Numbered from the stretch's first letter, positions 43,708 to 52,926 are shown. The stretch: DNA of 64,000 nt from CBDCFV01 sp965203835 (GCA_965203835.1 OZ241919.1:558001-622000); one strand, 5' to 3'. The notes: generated by a model not told the origin, from the letters alone. Numbers and translations: made by a program.

Positions 43708-46700
43708 CTACGGGATGAGCACGGGGTGCTCATCTACGTGGGCTAATAGCTGTTCCCTCAATCGTTGGATGTAGGCTTCTACTTCTTCGCGGCTATTCAG
43801 GGTTGCCGGATTGGGACGGACCGTGACTGCCTTCGGTGCCAGCAGACGGGCAGCTTCCTCTCTCGCGTGAGCAATCCGCGTTCTCAGGGCCAAGATTCGG
43901 TCATTCCATTCCTGTATGCCAACATCTTCGAGACATTCCATTAGCGCCTTGTCGGTGCCAATGTCGAGATCAGGAATCGGGCCTAGCCTGTTGGAAGCCA
44001 GGATCCCAGCGCCATCTCCAGGCTTTAACTTCAGCCAATCGTCCGACTTCTCAAGTTCAGTCACCTCTCGGTCGCGCTCCCCGCGTAGGTGTCCGTGTGC
44101 TTCAGAGACCGTCTTTCGCAAGGCAGCCGTCACCTGGCTGAGAAGCGGTGGAAGGGGGTTGGGATCAGTCAGCAGAGAACGTTGGGACCGAATCGCTTCC
44201 AACTGGGGTTTCAATTCCTCTGCGATAGCCAAGTTGTGAGCATGATGCAGAAGTCTCTCCAGCCGAACCCACTCGGGCAGGCGTTCTTGTGCAGCCTCGC
44301 CAGCCGCCGCCCAATCCTTATGGTGGTTGACTAGGGTGTCCGACCTTTCGGCCACTCCAACGATCTGACGGTTCCCAGCCATTTCCCGAAGCTCCCTGAC
44401 TATCGCGGCGTCCGGCTGTGCGGGAAGTGGAGCCTCCCCACCGGCAGCCTGGGCTTCGCTCTGGAGTCGATCCAAAATCGCCAACACAGCCTCAGCTTCC
44501 TCTCCGCTCTTTGCTGGAAGGCCCATCACTGATGCGACCTTGCGAACCTCTATCCGCTGGGCAGCAGACACGACGACTCCCTCGCTGAAAAAATCGGTAA
44601 CTCCTATCTGTTGCTGATTCAGATCCTTGGCAGCCATAGGCTGCCCGCTGCGAGCAGCCCGCAAGAACCCGCCTGCAAGCAGTGCCAAGAGAGCACCATC
44701 AACAGCGTCGCGTGACCACCCGTAAGGTGGGTCCGAAAAGTGACGGCGTACGTCGGAACCCTTCTTTCCTGCACCCCCGACAAAGCTCCGTATCTCTAGG
44801 CAAACAGGATGATTCTCCACGTCGGAAGAGTACCCGAGGGTTGAAAGTGCGTCGGCAGCACCCTGCAATGCCCTAGTTACTACTCTGTTCCAGCCGCTCT
44901 GGTCCGCATCTGAAAACTTGGGGAACAGCCTAATCAAGGCAGCCTCGACGGCCTGTCCGATGGCCTCAGAGAAGGACGCGGCAACGATTTCGTTACCACC
45001 GCCCTGGTAGACCCGGGCGTTTCTGATGATGTTGTCCACGAGGTCGCTGACGCGCCTCCCTTCGACATCTATACGGGACTGCATTGCTCCTCTTGCTTCG
45101 ATCCCTGCGCTGGTCTGCGGAACCGCTCGGGTGCTGACAGTCTCCTCAGCCGCACGGAGTCGACCGATAGCCTGTCGCAGCTCGTCAGCTTCAAGTCTCG
45201 GCAGGAAGACGAACACAGTAGGGTCATCAACCCCCGCTTGCCTAGCTTCTTCACGCACGGACCCGAGCGCCGCTGACCATTCATCTTGTACCCACAGAGG
45301 AACGCTGCTTCCGTCCGCTGCTGGCCTCTCTGAACCCAGGTACACTTCGTACTTGCGTGGTGTCCTAGTGGCTCCTTGTAAGAAGCTGAGCCCTCTAAGG
45401 GCCGTGGCTAGGGCTTCTCTTATAGCCGTTTCACGCTCGGCTGCCATCCGTACGTCATCCCCGAGAACACGGGATAGGCGGCTTCGGTAATCCGTCTCCC
45501 ATTCGATACTCTCCGGAGTCTGGAGTCTGTATTCGCCATCGAACAAGATTAGCGTTCCTGCATCCACGAGACCCTGAAGCACAACCGGGACCTGTTGCCG
45601 CAGAGATGCGCTTCCGGCAGTTAGGTCATCGATCACTAGATCTGCTAGGGCATCAGAGGTGGCGCGGACTCCCGTTGCCAATGGACCTTCGTCCCGCTCC
45701 AGTTTGCCTATCATGAAAATCAGTGCGCAAAGACGGGACTTGAGCCTGCCATCCTCCGAGTCATCGTCTAGCTCCCGGATCAAGGTTGCCACATCACGCG
45801 GTAGGATAGCGCTCTGAAGCATCTCGGTCTCAACTTGCCAGTAAATCGCGTCCGCTCGTGCAACCGTGCCCAGTGGCTTTTCTGCAACCTCACGGGCAGT
45901 GTCATGGACGATGCGTAGCTGGGTCCTCAACTGCCCGGCTGTCCCTGCACTATCGACTGACCGCAACATCCGTTCCCATAGACGCCGCCGCACGGGAAGC
46001 ATCGGGTAGTCAGCTACACGGTCCTGGACATCACTGGGCTGGGGGCCGATTCTTGTACCTGCCAAGTGGCGGTCGATCTCACCACTGGCCGAATCGAGCA
46101 CTTTCTTCACAGAAGCAACCTTGTCCGGCGTCTTTCGCAGGACCACTTCCCTTACAACCTTCTCGACATCGACGTCAGAGAGGGTCACACGTATCGAGAA
46201 TCGGCCCTGGAGCTTTGAAAGTTCCGTATTGGCTTGGAGTGCCGACTGCCCAGTGCCAACGAACAGGAGATGACTCCCGAACTGAGTAGCGCAGGCCTCG
46301 ACAACGTTCTGTACATGAAGCGTTCGCTGCGGGTCGTTGCCTATGAACTGTTGGAGTTCGTCGAAAACGAGCAGCGTAAGGGGCGGTTTGTCGGGAGTGG
46401 TCGACTGGAGCGCGAGTACATCGGCAATTGCACTGTGCAGTTCAGCATCCGATATATCCTGGAGATTCGGGTACTGCTCCCGGAGCAATGTACGGACATC
46501 CGGCGAACTGGAAGCCAAGCCTGGGATCACTTCTAGCAGGGATTCAGCCAGCGCCGGCGAGACGTACATATTTCGAAGTTCGTGGTTGAGAGTCTTGCTT
46601 CGCGCTTCAATTGCAGCGTCTACTGCGTCGTACCAGCCATTTTGCTTTAGCCATATGACAAGCCGGGCTGCCGGGTATTGTTCAGGCAAATTTGCGCCCC

Positions 46701-47172
46701 TGAAGAGGATAGCCAGCAACGCCAGTCTGACGGCGCCCGCACCAGACCCGAGAGTGCCCGCTGCGGACCACAGGCCCCCTTCTTGTCTACCTAATCGCGA
46801 CAACTCCACAAGGTTGGCATCCAAGTCAGAGGGCAGCGTAACCAGGGAACGGGCCCGAGCACCATCAGGGAATTCCACATCCCGCCAAAGGTATTCGAGT
46901 ACTCTGACTAGGTGGCTCTTTCCGCTACCGTAGAAGCCGCTCACCCAGACGGCCTGTTGTTGCGGCTGCGAGATGTTGGTGAGGAACGCCGAGAGTATCC
47001 GGTCCAAGCCCTGTCGGTACTCGCCTTCACATACGAATGACTCTAGCTCGTACCTGAGGACGTTCCACTCGTTCTCCGACTGGGGCTGGATAACCTTAGT
47101 TACGCCGTCGTTTGGGATAACTGTCGTAAGTGGGTCTCTGGAGAGAACATCCCGGATTCTCATGTCTGGCAT
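43708..47172 (-). CDS. brxC: BREX P-loop ATPase BrxC
   Basis: A 1154-residue large ATPase of BREX. The Walker A motif GFYGSGKSHLV is at residues 79-89 and a Walker-B-like LLVFDELQQFIG near 264-275. The start MRIRDVLSRDP and the Q-rich segment before Walker A are typical. A long coiled-coil-rich C-terminal half follows. The ATG overlaps the brxB stop as TAATG, so translation is coupled. Without a search I assign it by Walker placement, size and position between brxB and pglX. Confidence 0.93.
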   Translation of the reverse strand: MPDMRIRDVLSRDPLTTVIPNDGVTKVIQPQSENEWNVLRYELESFVCEGEYRQGLDRILSAFLTNISQPQQQAVWVSGFYGSGKSHLVRVLEYLWRDVEFPDGARARSLVTLPSDLDANLVELSRLGRQEGGLWSAAGTLGSGAGAVRLALLAILFRGANLPEQYPAARLVIWLKQNGWYDAVDAAIEARSKTLNHELRNMYVSPALAESLLEVIPGLASSSPDVRTLLREQYPNLQDISDAELHSAIADVLALQSTTPDKPPLTLLVFDELQQFIGNDPQRTLHVQNVVEACATQFGSHLLFVGTGQSALQANTELSKLQGRFSIRVTLSDVDVEKVVREVVLRKTPDKVASVKKVLDSASGEIDRHLAGTRIGPQPSDVQDRVADYPMLPVRRRLWERMLRSVDSAGTAGQLRTQLRIVHDTAREVAEKPLGTVARADAIYWQVETEMLQSAILPRDVATLIRELDDDSEDGRLKSRLCALIFMIGKLERDEGPLATGVRATSDALADLVIDDLTAGSASLRQQVPVVLQGLVDAGTLILFDGEYRLQTPESIEWETDYRSRLSRVLGDDVRMAAERETAIREALATALRGLSFLQGATRTPRKYEVYLGSERPAADGSSVPLWVQDEWSAALGSVREEARQAGVDDPTVFVFLPRLEADELRQAIGRLRAAEETVSTRAVPQTSAGIEARGAMQSRIDVEGRRVSDLVDNIIRNARVYQGGGNEIVAASFSEAIGQAVEAALIRLFPKFSDADQSGWNRVVTRALQGAADALSTLGYSSDVENHPVCLEIRSFVGGAGKKGSDVRRHFSDPPYGWSRDAVDGALLALLAGGFLRAARSGQPMAAKDLNQQQIGVTDFFSEGVVVSAAQRIEVRKVASVMGLPAKSGEEAEAVLAILDRLQSEAQAAGGEAPLPAQPDAAIVRELREMAGNRQIVGVAERSDTLVNHHKDWAAAGEAAQERLPEWVRLERLLHHAHNLAIAEELKPQLEAIRSQRSLLTDPNPLPPLLSQVTAALRKTVSEAHGHLRGERDREVTELEKSDDWLKLKPGDGAGILASNRLGPIPDLDIGTDKALMECLEDVGIQEWNDRILALRTRIAHAREEAARLLAPKAVTVRPNPATLNSREEVEAYIQRLREQLLAHVDEHPVLIP

Positions 47173-47729
47173 TAGTTGTCCCCCTCTATCGGCACCGCAT
47201 GGTAGTTCCAGCCGTCACGGGCATTGAGCAGTCGCCAATTGGAGCCATCTCGCTGTCCTGGAAAAAACGCCAGCAGACGGCCGCGTATCTCGGAATCGAC
47301 CTTCGCAACAAGCTCAGCGACTCGTATGAGACCGAATAGCGATGCTAAGCCAAGCAGCGCCACCACTGTATCCTTAGCAAGATTCTCATCAACGCCTGGG
47401 CGTTTCAATTCCTGCCGCACCCGTTCCGCCACATAATCGGAGAAATCAACGAGCGCCAGTTCCAGGTCTTCCGGATGCTCAAAGTACGCATCCTTGTACT
47501 CGTGGTTAGCCATCCACTCTGCGAACCAATCGGTGATGTCTACCTGGTGCCACGTATGTCCGGCATCGGCCGTGGCAGTCTGAAACTCGCCGAGGCGTAG
47601 CCGCAGGCGACGCTCTTGGCCGGGATCATACCTTGCAAACCACACTCTTTGTGCCCCAGCAAGCTTAAAGTCCCAGGGAAGCTTCACGTACCGCTCGTAG
47701 CGGCTCAGAAGATCCTCTATCTCACTCAT
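47172..47729 (-). CDS. brxB: BREX protein BrxB (DUF1788)
   Basis: A 185-residue protein matching DUF1788/BrxB. Features include the N-terminal LLSRYERYVKLPWDF, RVWFARYDPGQERRLRLRLGEF near 29-50, WHQVDITDWFAEWMANHEY near 60-78, and LLAFFPGQRDGSNWRLLNARDG near 153-174, whose FPG-x-NxYRLLxxxDGW pattern is characteristic. It overlaps brxA by four bases. The molecular role is not known; it is required in characterised type 1 systems. Confidence 0.92.
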   Translation of the reverse strand: MSEIEDLLSRYERYVKLPWDFKLAGAQRVWFARYDPGQERRLRLRLGEFQTATADAGHTWHQVDITDWFAEWMANHEYKDAYFEHPEDLELALVDFSDYVAERVRQELKRPGVDENLAKDTVVALLGLASLFGLIRVAELVAKVDSEIRGRLLAFFPGQRDGSNWRLLNARDGWNYHAVPIEGDN

Positions 47730-48514
47730 AGTGCCGGCTCTCCTTGGTCACGCATAAGATGTTGAAAGCTCACCTCCACTACATCTCCAGCTGCTCTGTA
47801 CTCGATCCAGCCCTGACGGGAAGCTATGACCGCCAAGGCTTTTAGTTCGTGAATCGGTGCGTCCAGCATATTAGCCCACAGCGTGGTGAAGAGGCCCTGA
47901 CCGCGCTTGCCGCAGAGATCACCCAATAGGAGAGCGTAAGCGAGTGATGTCGGACGGGCACGCGATTTGGATCTTCTCTTTGTTAGCTGCCCAGACAATA
48001 GCCCGGCTTGCTCCCAGGAAGACGCCACATTCCTCCCGAGGCGTTGGCGGGAGCTTGCCACGAATTTCCCGGGGAATTGGTGCTCAGCTTCCTCCGCAAA
48101 TTCATGGGGCGTGACCGTTGTGTCCATGGGAAGGCGAAGTACGAACGGAGTCATCGCTCGCAGGATTGGGTCTCTCGCGGTCGAACATAGCAGGGCGATC
48201 ATCGGCTGTGCGCTGCCATCGGCATCCCACAGGTCTTTAAGAGCTCTGAAGATCAGCATGTTGGGGTCCAGCCCATAGAGTTCGCGAAGCCGCTCGAAGG
48301 TGATGCGACGCGCAGAGGCCGTTGGTTTGCCCAACAGGTTTTGATCAACTATAGCGGCCTTGTAAGCATCCTCTGTAGCAGGCGCCGGGCGGCTGGCTAA
48401 GAGAATGCGTAGCTCCTCCAACTTCATGGTGCTACTCAGGTGAGTGCCAGTTGGGTCTATCCTTAGTCCGGAGGTCGAAGCTGATCGCGGCACTCGTGAA
48501 TCCATGGTCGTCAT
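47726..48514 (-). CDS. brxA: BREX protein BrxA (DUF1819)
   Basis: First gene of the operon, about 262 residues. The conserved part begins KLEELRILLASR and continues with VDQNLLGKPTASARRITFER, the DUF1819 signature (an NLL-x-K-x-S/T-x-x-TARR-like segment). GQGLFTTLWANMLDAP near 197-212 and a C-terminal winged-helix-like stretch follow. The start is uncertain: ATG at 48514 has GAGG upstream, while an ATG at 48427 begins directly at the conserved part. Known BrxA proteins bind DNA, so it may regulate the divergent promoter region upstream. Confidence 0.85.
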   Translation of the reverse strand: MTTMDSRVPRSASTSGLRIDPTGTHLSSTMKLEELRILLASRPAPATEDAYKAAIVDQNLLGKPTASARRITFERLRELYGLDPNMLIFRALKDLWDADGSAQPMIALLCSTARDPILRAMTPFVLRLPMDTTVTPHEFAEEAEHQFPGKFVASSRQRLGRNVASSWEQAGLLSGQLTKRRSKSRARPTSLAYALLLGDLCGKRGQGLFTTLWANMLDAPIHELKALAVIASRQGWIEYRAAGDVVEVSFQHLMRDQGEPAL

Positions 48515-48548
48515 AATCCTCAATATAGCCCTTAAATGGATTTGATGC

Positions 48549-48592
48549 TACAATAGCAGGAGAATTAACTTTAAAGTCTCCTGCTAAGGAGG
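48549..48592 (+). promoter_or_regulatory. Shared BREX/PP-loop intergenic regulatory site
   Basis: An extended -10 element TGCTACAAT (TACAAT at 48549-48554) points toward the plus-strand PP-loop gene. Immediately after it, a perfect 9-base inverted repeat AGCAGGAGA (48555-48563) and TCTCCTGCT (48577-48585) spans a 13-base AT-rich spacer, followed by AAGGAGG (48586-48592), the ribosome-binding site of that gene. The arrangement suits a repressor that controls the divergent genes, brxA included. Confidence 0.55.
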
Positions 48593-48598
48593 TATCTA

Positions 48599-49345
48599 AT
48601 GTCAATCCGACACGTCCTGAGCTTTGGTGGGGGTGTGAACAGCGTAGCCCTCATGGTCGTCCTACTGCGAGAAGGGCTGCCCTTCGATGAGGCGGTGTTC
48701 GCTGACACGGGAGGAGAGGTTCCCGAGACGTACCAATACCTGGAGATCGCCAAGCAGTACCTGGCCAATCATGAAATACCCCTCACTGAAGTATCCAAGC
48801 GGGGGCGCTCACTCTATGATACGGCGTGGGACCGTCGGGTATTTCCGTCAGCTATCTGGAGATGGTCTACCAGGGACTTCAAAATTACGCCGATTCAACG
48901 GCATTACAGGTCGTTGGATGTTCACATCAACCAATACCTAGCTATCGCGTGGGATGAAGTCCATAGAATGAAGGACAGCCGGGTTGACTATGTGACCAAC
49001 CTGTATCCTCTAATTGACCGGCGTCTCACAAGGGCAGACTGTGTAGACATTATCCAGGAGGCTGGACTGCCCATCCCGCAGCGGAGCTCTTGTTTCTTCT
49101 GCCCGTTCAACTCCGTTGACCGGTGGCGCTGGTTATACGAAACCCACCCCGACCTCTTCGATAAGGCCATCGCACTTGAAGAAAACTCAAAGCACTTCCC
49201 CTCTCAGCGGCTCACAGATCAAGCCTTTCGTGAGAGGACTGACATCTCTCTCCGTTCCCTCGCCAAGATATTCGCTGACGGGAGTCCAATACTGGCTCAA
49301 ACAGCCATCGAGCAACAGCCATGTGGGGCCGAGTGCGGGACATGA
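48599..49345 (+). CDS. PAPS-reductase-like PP-loop ATPase, divergent from BREX
   Basis: A 248-residue adenine-nucleotide alpha-hydrolase. The PP-loop is LSFGGGVNSVAL at residues 7-18, followed by FADTGGEVPETYQYLE near 35-50. The C-terminal half has SSCFFCPF near 164-171 and a terminal CGAECG, a Cys pattern that could bind metal or an Fe-S cluster. Relatives are annotated as phosphoadenosine phosphosulfate reductase family and are common in phages and in DNA-sulphur systems; type 4 BREX uses a PAPS-reductase-domain gene (brxP). Here it accompanies a complete type 1 set. It is divergent from brxA and probably co-regulated with it. True sulphate reduction is unlikely. Confidence 0.8.
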   Translation: MSIRHVLSFGGGVNSVALMVVLLREGLPFDEAVFADTGGEVPETYQYLEIAKQYLANHEIPLTEVSKRGRSLYDTAWDRRVFPSAIWRWSTRDFKITPIQRHYRSLDVHINQYLAIAWDEVHRMKDSRVDYVTNLYPLIDRRLTRADCVDIIQEAGLPIPQRSSCFFCPFNSVDRWRWLYETHPDLFDKAIALEENSKHFPSQRLTDQAFRERTDISLRSLAKIFADGSPILAQTAIEQQPCGAECGT

Positions 49346-49565
49346 GCAAATGGAAGCCTTTTTAGAGTCAGATAGTGGAAGCTCGCGAAGTTCCGCTGGC
49401 CCAGCCACGCTGGACTTAGCGCAAACCTCATCCCTCGTATCAGCATCCAAGCTGGAGTCCGTGCGGGTGCCAGTATGAGCACGGAGTGGATTACCCTCGG
49501 CCTTCCGAACCCGACGCGACTGGGTTGCTTTGCTTGAATGCTTCGAGTACGGGTCTCCCGCACAG

Positions 49566-49937
49566 CTATGCCATAGCCTGTATGACTACTTCGCCCCCGC
49601 TTTCCACTTCAACGTTCAAGCTGTGCCCATCAAGCAACAGCATTCCTACCAGCGGAGTGCTGCCCGTCGCATCGGCTTCGATTTCCCGCGGCTCGTCATC
49701 CCACACGAGCGTAACGTTGTGAACGTTGAACTCCACTTGGTCGTCGTTGGCCAGGAATGCCCGGCCTACGTAAGCGAAAGGCAGCCCCAACTCGTTCACC
49801 AAAGTCGGCGGCAGGGTCAGGAAGCCGGTGTAGCCGGTGTCCACCACGGCCTCGATTTCCTGGGTCCGTCCTTCAGCACTCTGCAAGGTAAGGGATACTA
49901 CCGCTTCATATGCGGCGTTCACCACGCCTTGGATCAC
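49566..49937 (-). CDS. Clan AA retropepsin-like aspartic protease
   Basis: A 123-residue protein with a retropepsin-like active site, VVDTGYTGFLTLP near 31-43, followed by a conserved flap-like region and LVGMLLLDGHSL near 95-106, which corresponds to the second conserved LLG-type segment of single-domain proteases. The Asp-Thr-Gly triad is intact, so it is probably active as a homodimer. It overlaps the preceding 92-residue gene by four bases. Confidence 0.8.
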   Translation of the reverse strand: MIQGVVNAAYEAVVSLTLQSAEGRTQEIEAVVDTGYTGFLTLPPTLVNELGLPFAYVGRAFLANDDQVEFNVHNVTLVWDDEPREIEADATGSTPLVGMLLLDGHSLNVEVESGGEVVIQAMA

Positions 49938-50212
49938 CCGGTCCTCCGCAGGGACCCGGCACCGAAGCTGCGCAGCGCCCGGTATCCCACGCGCTCCATC
50001 AACACGTCAACCGCGCCGGGCCGCTGCGTCCGCAATCGCTCCAACGCTTCCTTCGCGCTGTTGGCGATGGCCCAGTCTCCGGTGTCCACGTCGATAGCGG
50101 CGTACTTTCCAAAGTGACCGTCCTCGACCTTGGGCAGGACGTCGCGCTGGTAGATTTCCTGGCCCAAGCGGGCGATCTCTTCCTTCGGACGGGTTGGCGC
50201 GTTCACTGTCAA
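49934..50212 (-). CDS. Small partner protein of the aspartic protease
   Basis: A 92-residue protein with no recognised catalytic domain. It contains KVEDGHFGKYAAIDVDTGDW near 28-47 and a helix EALERLRTQRP. This type of small protein is often encoded directly before clan AA proteases, and the four-base overlap shows they are cotranslated. It might be a substrate, regulator or antitoxin-like partner; the function is unknown. Confidence 0.65.
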   Translation of the reverse strand: MTVNAPTRPKEEIARLGQEIYQRDVLPKVEDGHFGKYAAIDVDTGDWAIANSAKEALERLRTQRPGAVDVLMERVGYRALRSFGAGSLRRTG

Positions 50213-50463
50213 AACCCTCGTGTTGGCCGGCTTCCGTGGCTGTCATTTTACACCGCCCGGCGGCCTTCGGACAAACCAAAAGGCCGAGCCTGCGGGCGTA
50301 TCCGAGGCGGACCGCTGAATCAGCGGCCCACCCTTGTTCGTGCGTCCTGGCGGCCTGTGCCCACCGTTTCCGGCGGGTATCCCAGGTCTGCCCGCCCGCT
50401 GACTGTGGCTGAGCTTCCTGTCTCCGTTAGCAGGGAGGAGGCTGTTGGAACCGGGAGGCGGCG

Positions 50464-51645
50464 CTAAACGCCCTCCAGTTCACTCCGCTTCAGCATTGCG
50501 GAACAGCCCCGCTCGTCCACGATATGGTTCACCGACACCCGCCCCCGGCTGTCGTAGCCGGTGGTGTAGGCGAATTCCACTTGGGCGCCCCAGGGCACCC
50601 GGCCGCCGGTGCGGATGGTGCCGTCGCCAGGCTTGCCGTTGCTCCTCGGCCCACCGGCGCCCTTGATCACCACGCCCTTGCGGTCGTCCTTCTTCCAACC
50701 CATCACCCTGAGCCCCACCGGCGCCACCAACTCCGCCGCAGACGGCGCGAACAGAACCTGGTGCAGCCGCCGCAGCACGTCCCCCGACGGCTTGCGCTGG
50801 CCGTTCATGACCAGGGAGAGCATGGCGGAACTGATGCCCGCCCGGCGGGCCGTCTCGTTCTGGCTGATGTCGTGAGCGTCCATGCGCTTCCACAGCACGC
50901 TGGGGTCCACGTCGGAGCACTGGGCGGACTCGACCTTCACCGGAGCCTCCAGCACCACCTCCATCCGGGCCTGGGCGGCGGGACTCAGACTGCGCTGGCC
51001 CCGGGACACCATGACCACGTGGCCGTAGCTCAATCCCGTCCGTTCCGCCACCTGCCGTAGGGTCATGCCCCGCTCCCGGGCCCGCTCCCGCAGGTAGGTA
51101 CTCTCGCCGCCCTGGATCACGCTGCCCTGTCGGTTGGCGCACTCGGCGGGGGCGATCTCCACCGGACCGCCCAGCGCCTTCTCGACTCTGGCCTGGACCG
51201 CCGGACTCATGTGCCGCTTGCCCCGGGACACCTCCGACAAGTAGCCGGCGGACACGCCCACCAGGCCGGCCAGGGCCTTCATGTTCAGGCCCCGCTCCCG
51301 GGCGCGTTCCCGCAGGCAGGTGCTTTCGCTCTCTACGAGGTCGCCCTGTCGGTAGACCACGCCCTGCCCGGGCACCTCGCCAAGGACCGCCTGCGCCCGT
51401 TCCCGCAGCATGGGAGACCAGGGGCGGCGCCCGCTGGCCACCGAGGACAGGTAGCCGTAGCTGACGCTCATCAGGTCAGCCAGTTCCCTGAGGGTGAGGC
51501 CCCTGCGCCGGGCGGCGGCGCGGAGTTCGCTCTCCGGCTTGCCCTGGTTGGGCTCCTGCTCTGCAGCGTTGGCGGAGTTGTAGTTGACGTTTTTGACGTT
51601 GATCTTTGCCGTAGTGTCGATACCGGTATTGGAATTCGCCTTCAT
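50464..51645 (-). CDS. Protein with four tandem XRE-type HTH domains
   Basis: About 393 residues from the ATG at 51645, which has GGAGG upstream. Four helix-turn-helix units follow one another: LRELADLMSVSYGYLSSVAS, MKALAGLVGVSAGYLSEVSR, LRQVAERTGLSYGHVVMVSR and QNETARRAGISSAMLSLVMN. The first three share a flanking layout with RERARERG and L-SPA-x-x-ARx-x-x-VL. The last 100 residues are a basic and Gly-rich tail without a known fold. This is likely a DNA-binding regulator of the mobile element, perhaps bridging several operators. It lies far from its nearest neighbours and is preceded by a strong hairpin. Confidence 0.75.
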   Translation of the reverse strand: MKANSNTGIDTTAKINVKNVNYNSANAAEQEPNQGKPESELRAAARRRGLTLRELADLMSVSYGYLSSVASGRRPWSPMLRERAQAVLGEVPGQGVVYRQGDLVESESTCLRERARERGLNMKALAGLVGVSAGYLSEVSRGKRHMSPAVQARVEKALGGPVEIAPAECANRQGSVIQGGESTYLRERARERGMTLRQVAERTGLSYGHVVMVSRGQRSLSPAAQARMEVVLEAPVKVESAQCSDVDPSVLWKRMDAHDISQNETARRAGISSAMLSLVMNGQRKPSGDVLRRLHQVLFAPSAAELVAPVGLRVMGWKKDDRKGVVIKGAGGPRSNGKPGDGTIRTGGRVPWGAQVEFAYTTGYDSRGRVSVNHIVDERGCSAMLKRSELEGV

Positions 51646-51666
51646 GTCGTTTCCTCCAAAACGCAG

Positions 51667-51708
51667 AAAGCGGGGGCCGTCCTCGTCGATGAGGACGACC
51701 CCCGCTTT
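51667..51708. promoter_or_regulatory. Long hairpin in the leader of the four-HTH gene
   Basis: AAAGCGGGGG and CCCCCGCTTT enclose a second stem GTCCTC/GAGGAC with a 6-base loop, giving an 18-bp interrupted stem. It ends about 22 bases before the start codon on the minus strand. A T-rich stretch (GTTTGTTTTTTC) follows on the plus side, so it may also terminate rightward transcription. Confidence 0.6.
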
Positions 51709-52926
51709 GCTGTCAGCTGTTTGTTTTTTCAGTCGTCGGTGGCGTGGATGGCCGCGCCGGCGGCCCCATGGATGAGTGGTGGCGTCCGCCGTCCGGCGCA
51801 AGAGCGCCCAAGGTGGCGCCGGGGTTACGGTTTGTTCATGGGCATTCCTCCGTGGTCGTCGTAGTCGTGGATGTGGTCGTGGTGGCAGTAGCCGTCGCCG
51901 TGGTGGCATCGGCGGTTCACGCGAGGCCGTCCCTGCCGACAATGAGGTGGCGGCGCTGGCTGACCCGGCGCCGGTTTCGTCGTGTCGCAACTGGCAGAGA
52001 CGCACGTCACCCCGGGACACAGGCCGGCCCGGAATGACGCGACGAGGAAGGGAAAGGGGAGAAAGGGTTGCGCCGTGGGGCAACGCCGTAACCGGCGATG
52101 ACAAAGCGCAGAGCGCAACGAAGAGCGCCGCCGTGCCATCGGAGAACGACAGAGGCAGCGGAGAGAGGGAGGTCGGCTAAGCCAGGGAACGCCGGAGTTC
52201 ATAGTCCGCGCAAACCCGGCGATGGCAATGAGCGAGGAACGGGGAGAGGGAGGGCTGCGCGGCCGGGGAACGCTATGTCAATGCCGACGGCGCAGCAGAG
52301 GCACGATACCGGTCTGGCGCTGCCGCAATGCCGGAGCGTGGTATGAATGCCGCGACGTTGCTGTTGTTGAACAGCTACATCGCAGGCGTGAGGAAGCGGC
52401 CGGGGACGGCGATGCCCGTTCCAGCCGCTGAGTGAGGGGTGAGCGCTGTGTCCTGTGCGCTCGGAGAGTGAGTCAGACCGATTGGTTCAGGTCCTGGGTT
52501 GCCGTGTGGTTCTGGTTTTCACCTCCTGGACGATGTTGGCGACGCTGACGACCTGCGCCAGCATGGTGTGATGGTGTCCCGCATCGACGTGGGCGCCGGA
52601 GGAGCAGGACTCAACCCCGGAGTGCCGCGTCACGCAGCGGGCAGGCGCTTGTCCCTGGTTGAGGCCGCCCGAGGGAGAGCGGGGCTCGATCCCTGGCGAA
52701 CGGTCCGGGTCGGGGACGGACCCTCCAGCTTTCTGCGGGAAAACTGGCAAAAACCGTAAACTGCATTGATTATCACCCGCGCTCCCGCCGCAGGGAACGG
52801 TTACAGCGAGCACCTGGCCCGCCCCGACGGTGAATGCTTGCTCTACGCTCGCTGGAGGTTCGCTGGTATGCCGGAAACCTTGCCCGTCAGCATCGGCCCC
52901 GGCTTCGACCAACCACCACCAGCGGT
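51709..52926. other. 1.2-kb region without a supportable gene
   Basis: GC-rich, low-complexity stretch with scattered open frames on both strands but no family match, no convincing ribosome-binding sites and no codon pattern like the neighbours. A minus-strand frame ending near 51825 has a His-rich tail (CHHGDGYCHHDHIHDYDDHG) but is otherwise implausible. It may be a decayed part of the mobile element. Confidence 0.5.

Noticed and set aside
48599..49345. Assignment of the whole locus to type 4 BREX because of the PAPS-reductase-like gene
   Set aside because: brxA, brxB and pglX are present in type 1 order, and the gene is divergent rather than inside the operon.
51825..52202. Minus-strand frame with a His-rich tail resembling a metal-binding peptide
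   Set aside because: The His run arises from a GTG/TGG-type low-complexity stretch and the rest of the frame looks non-coding.
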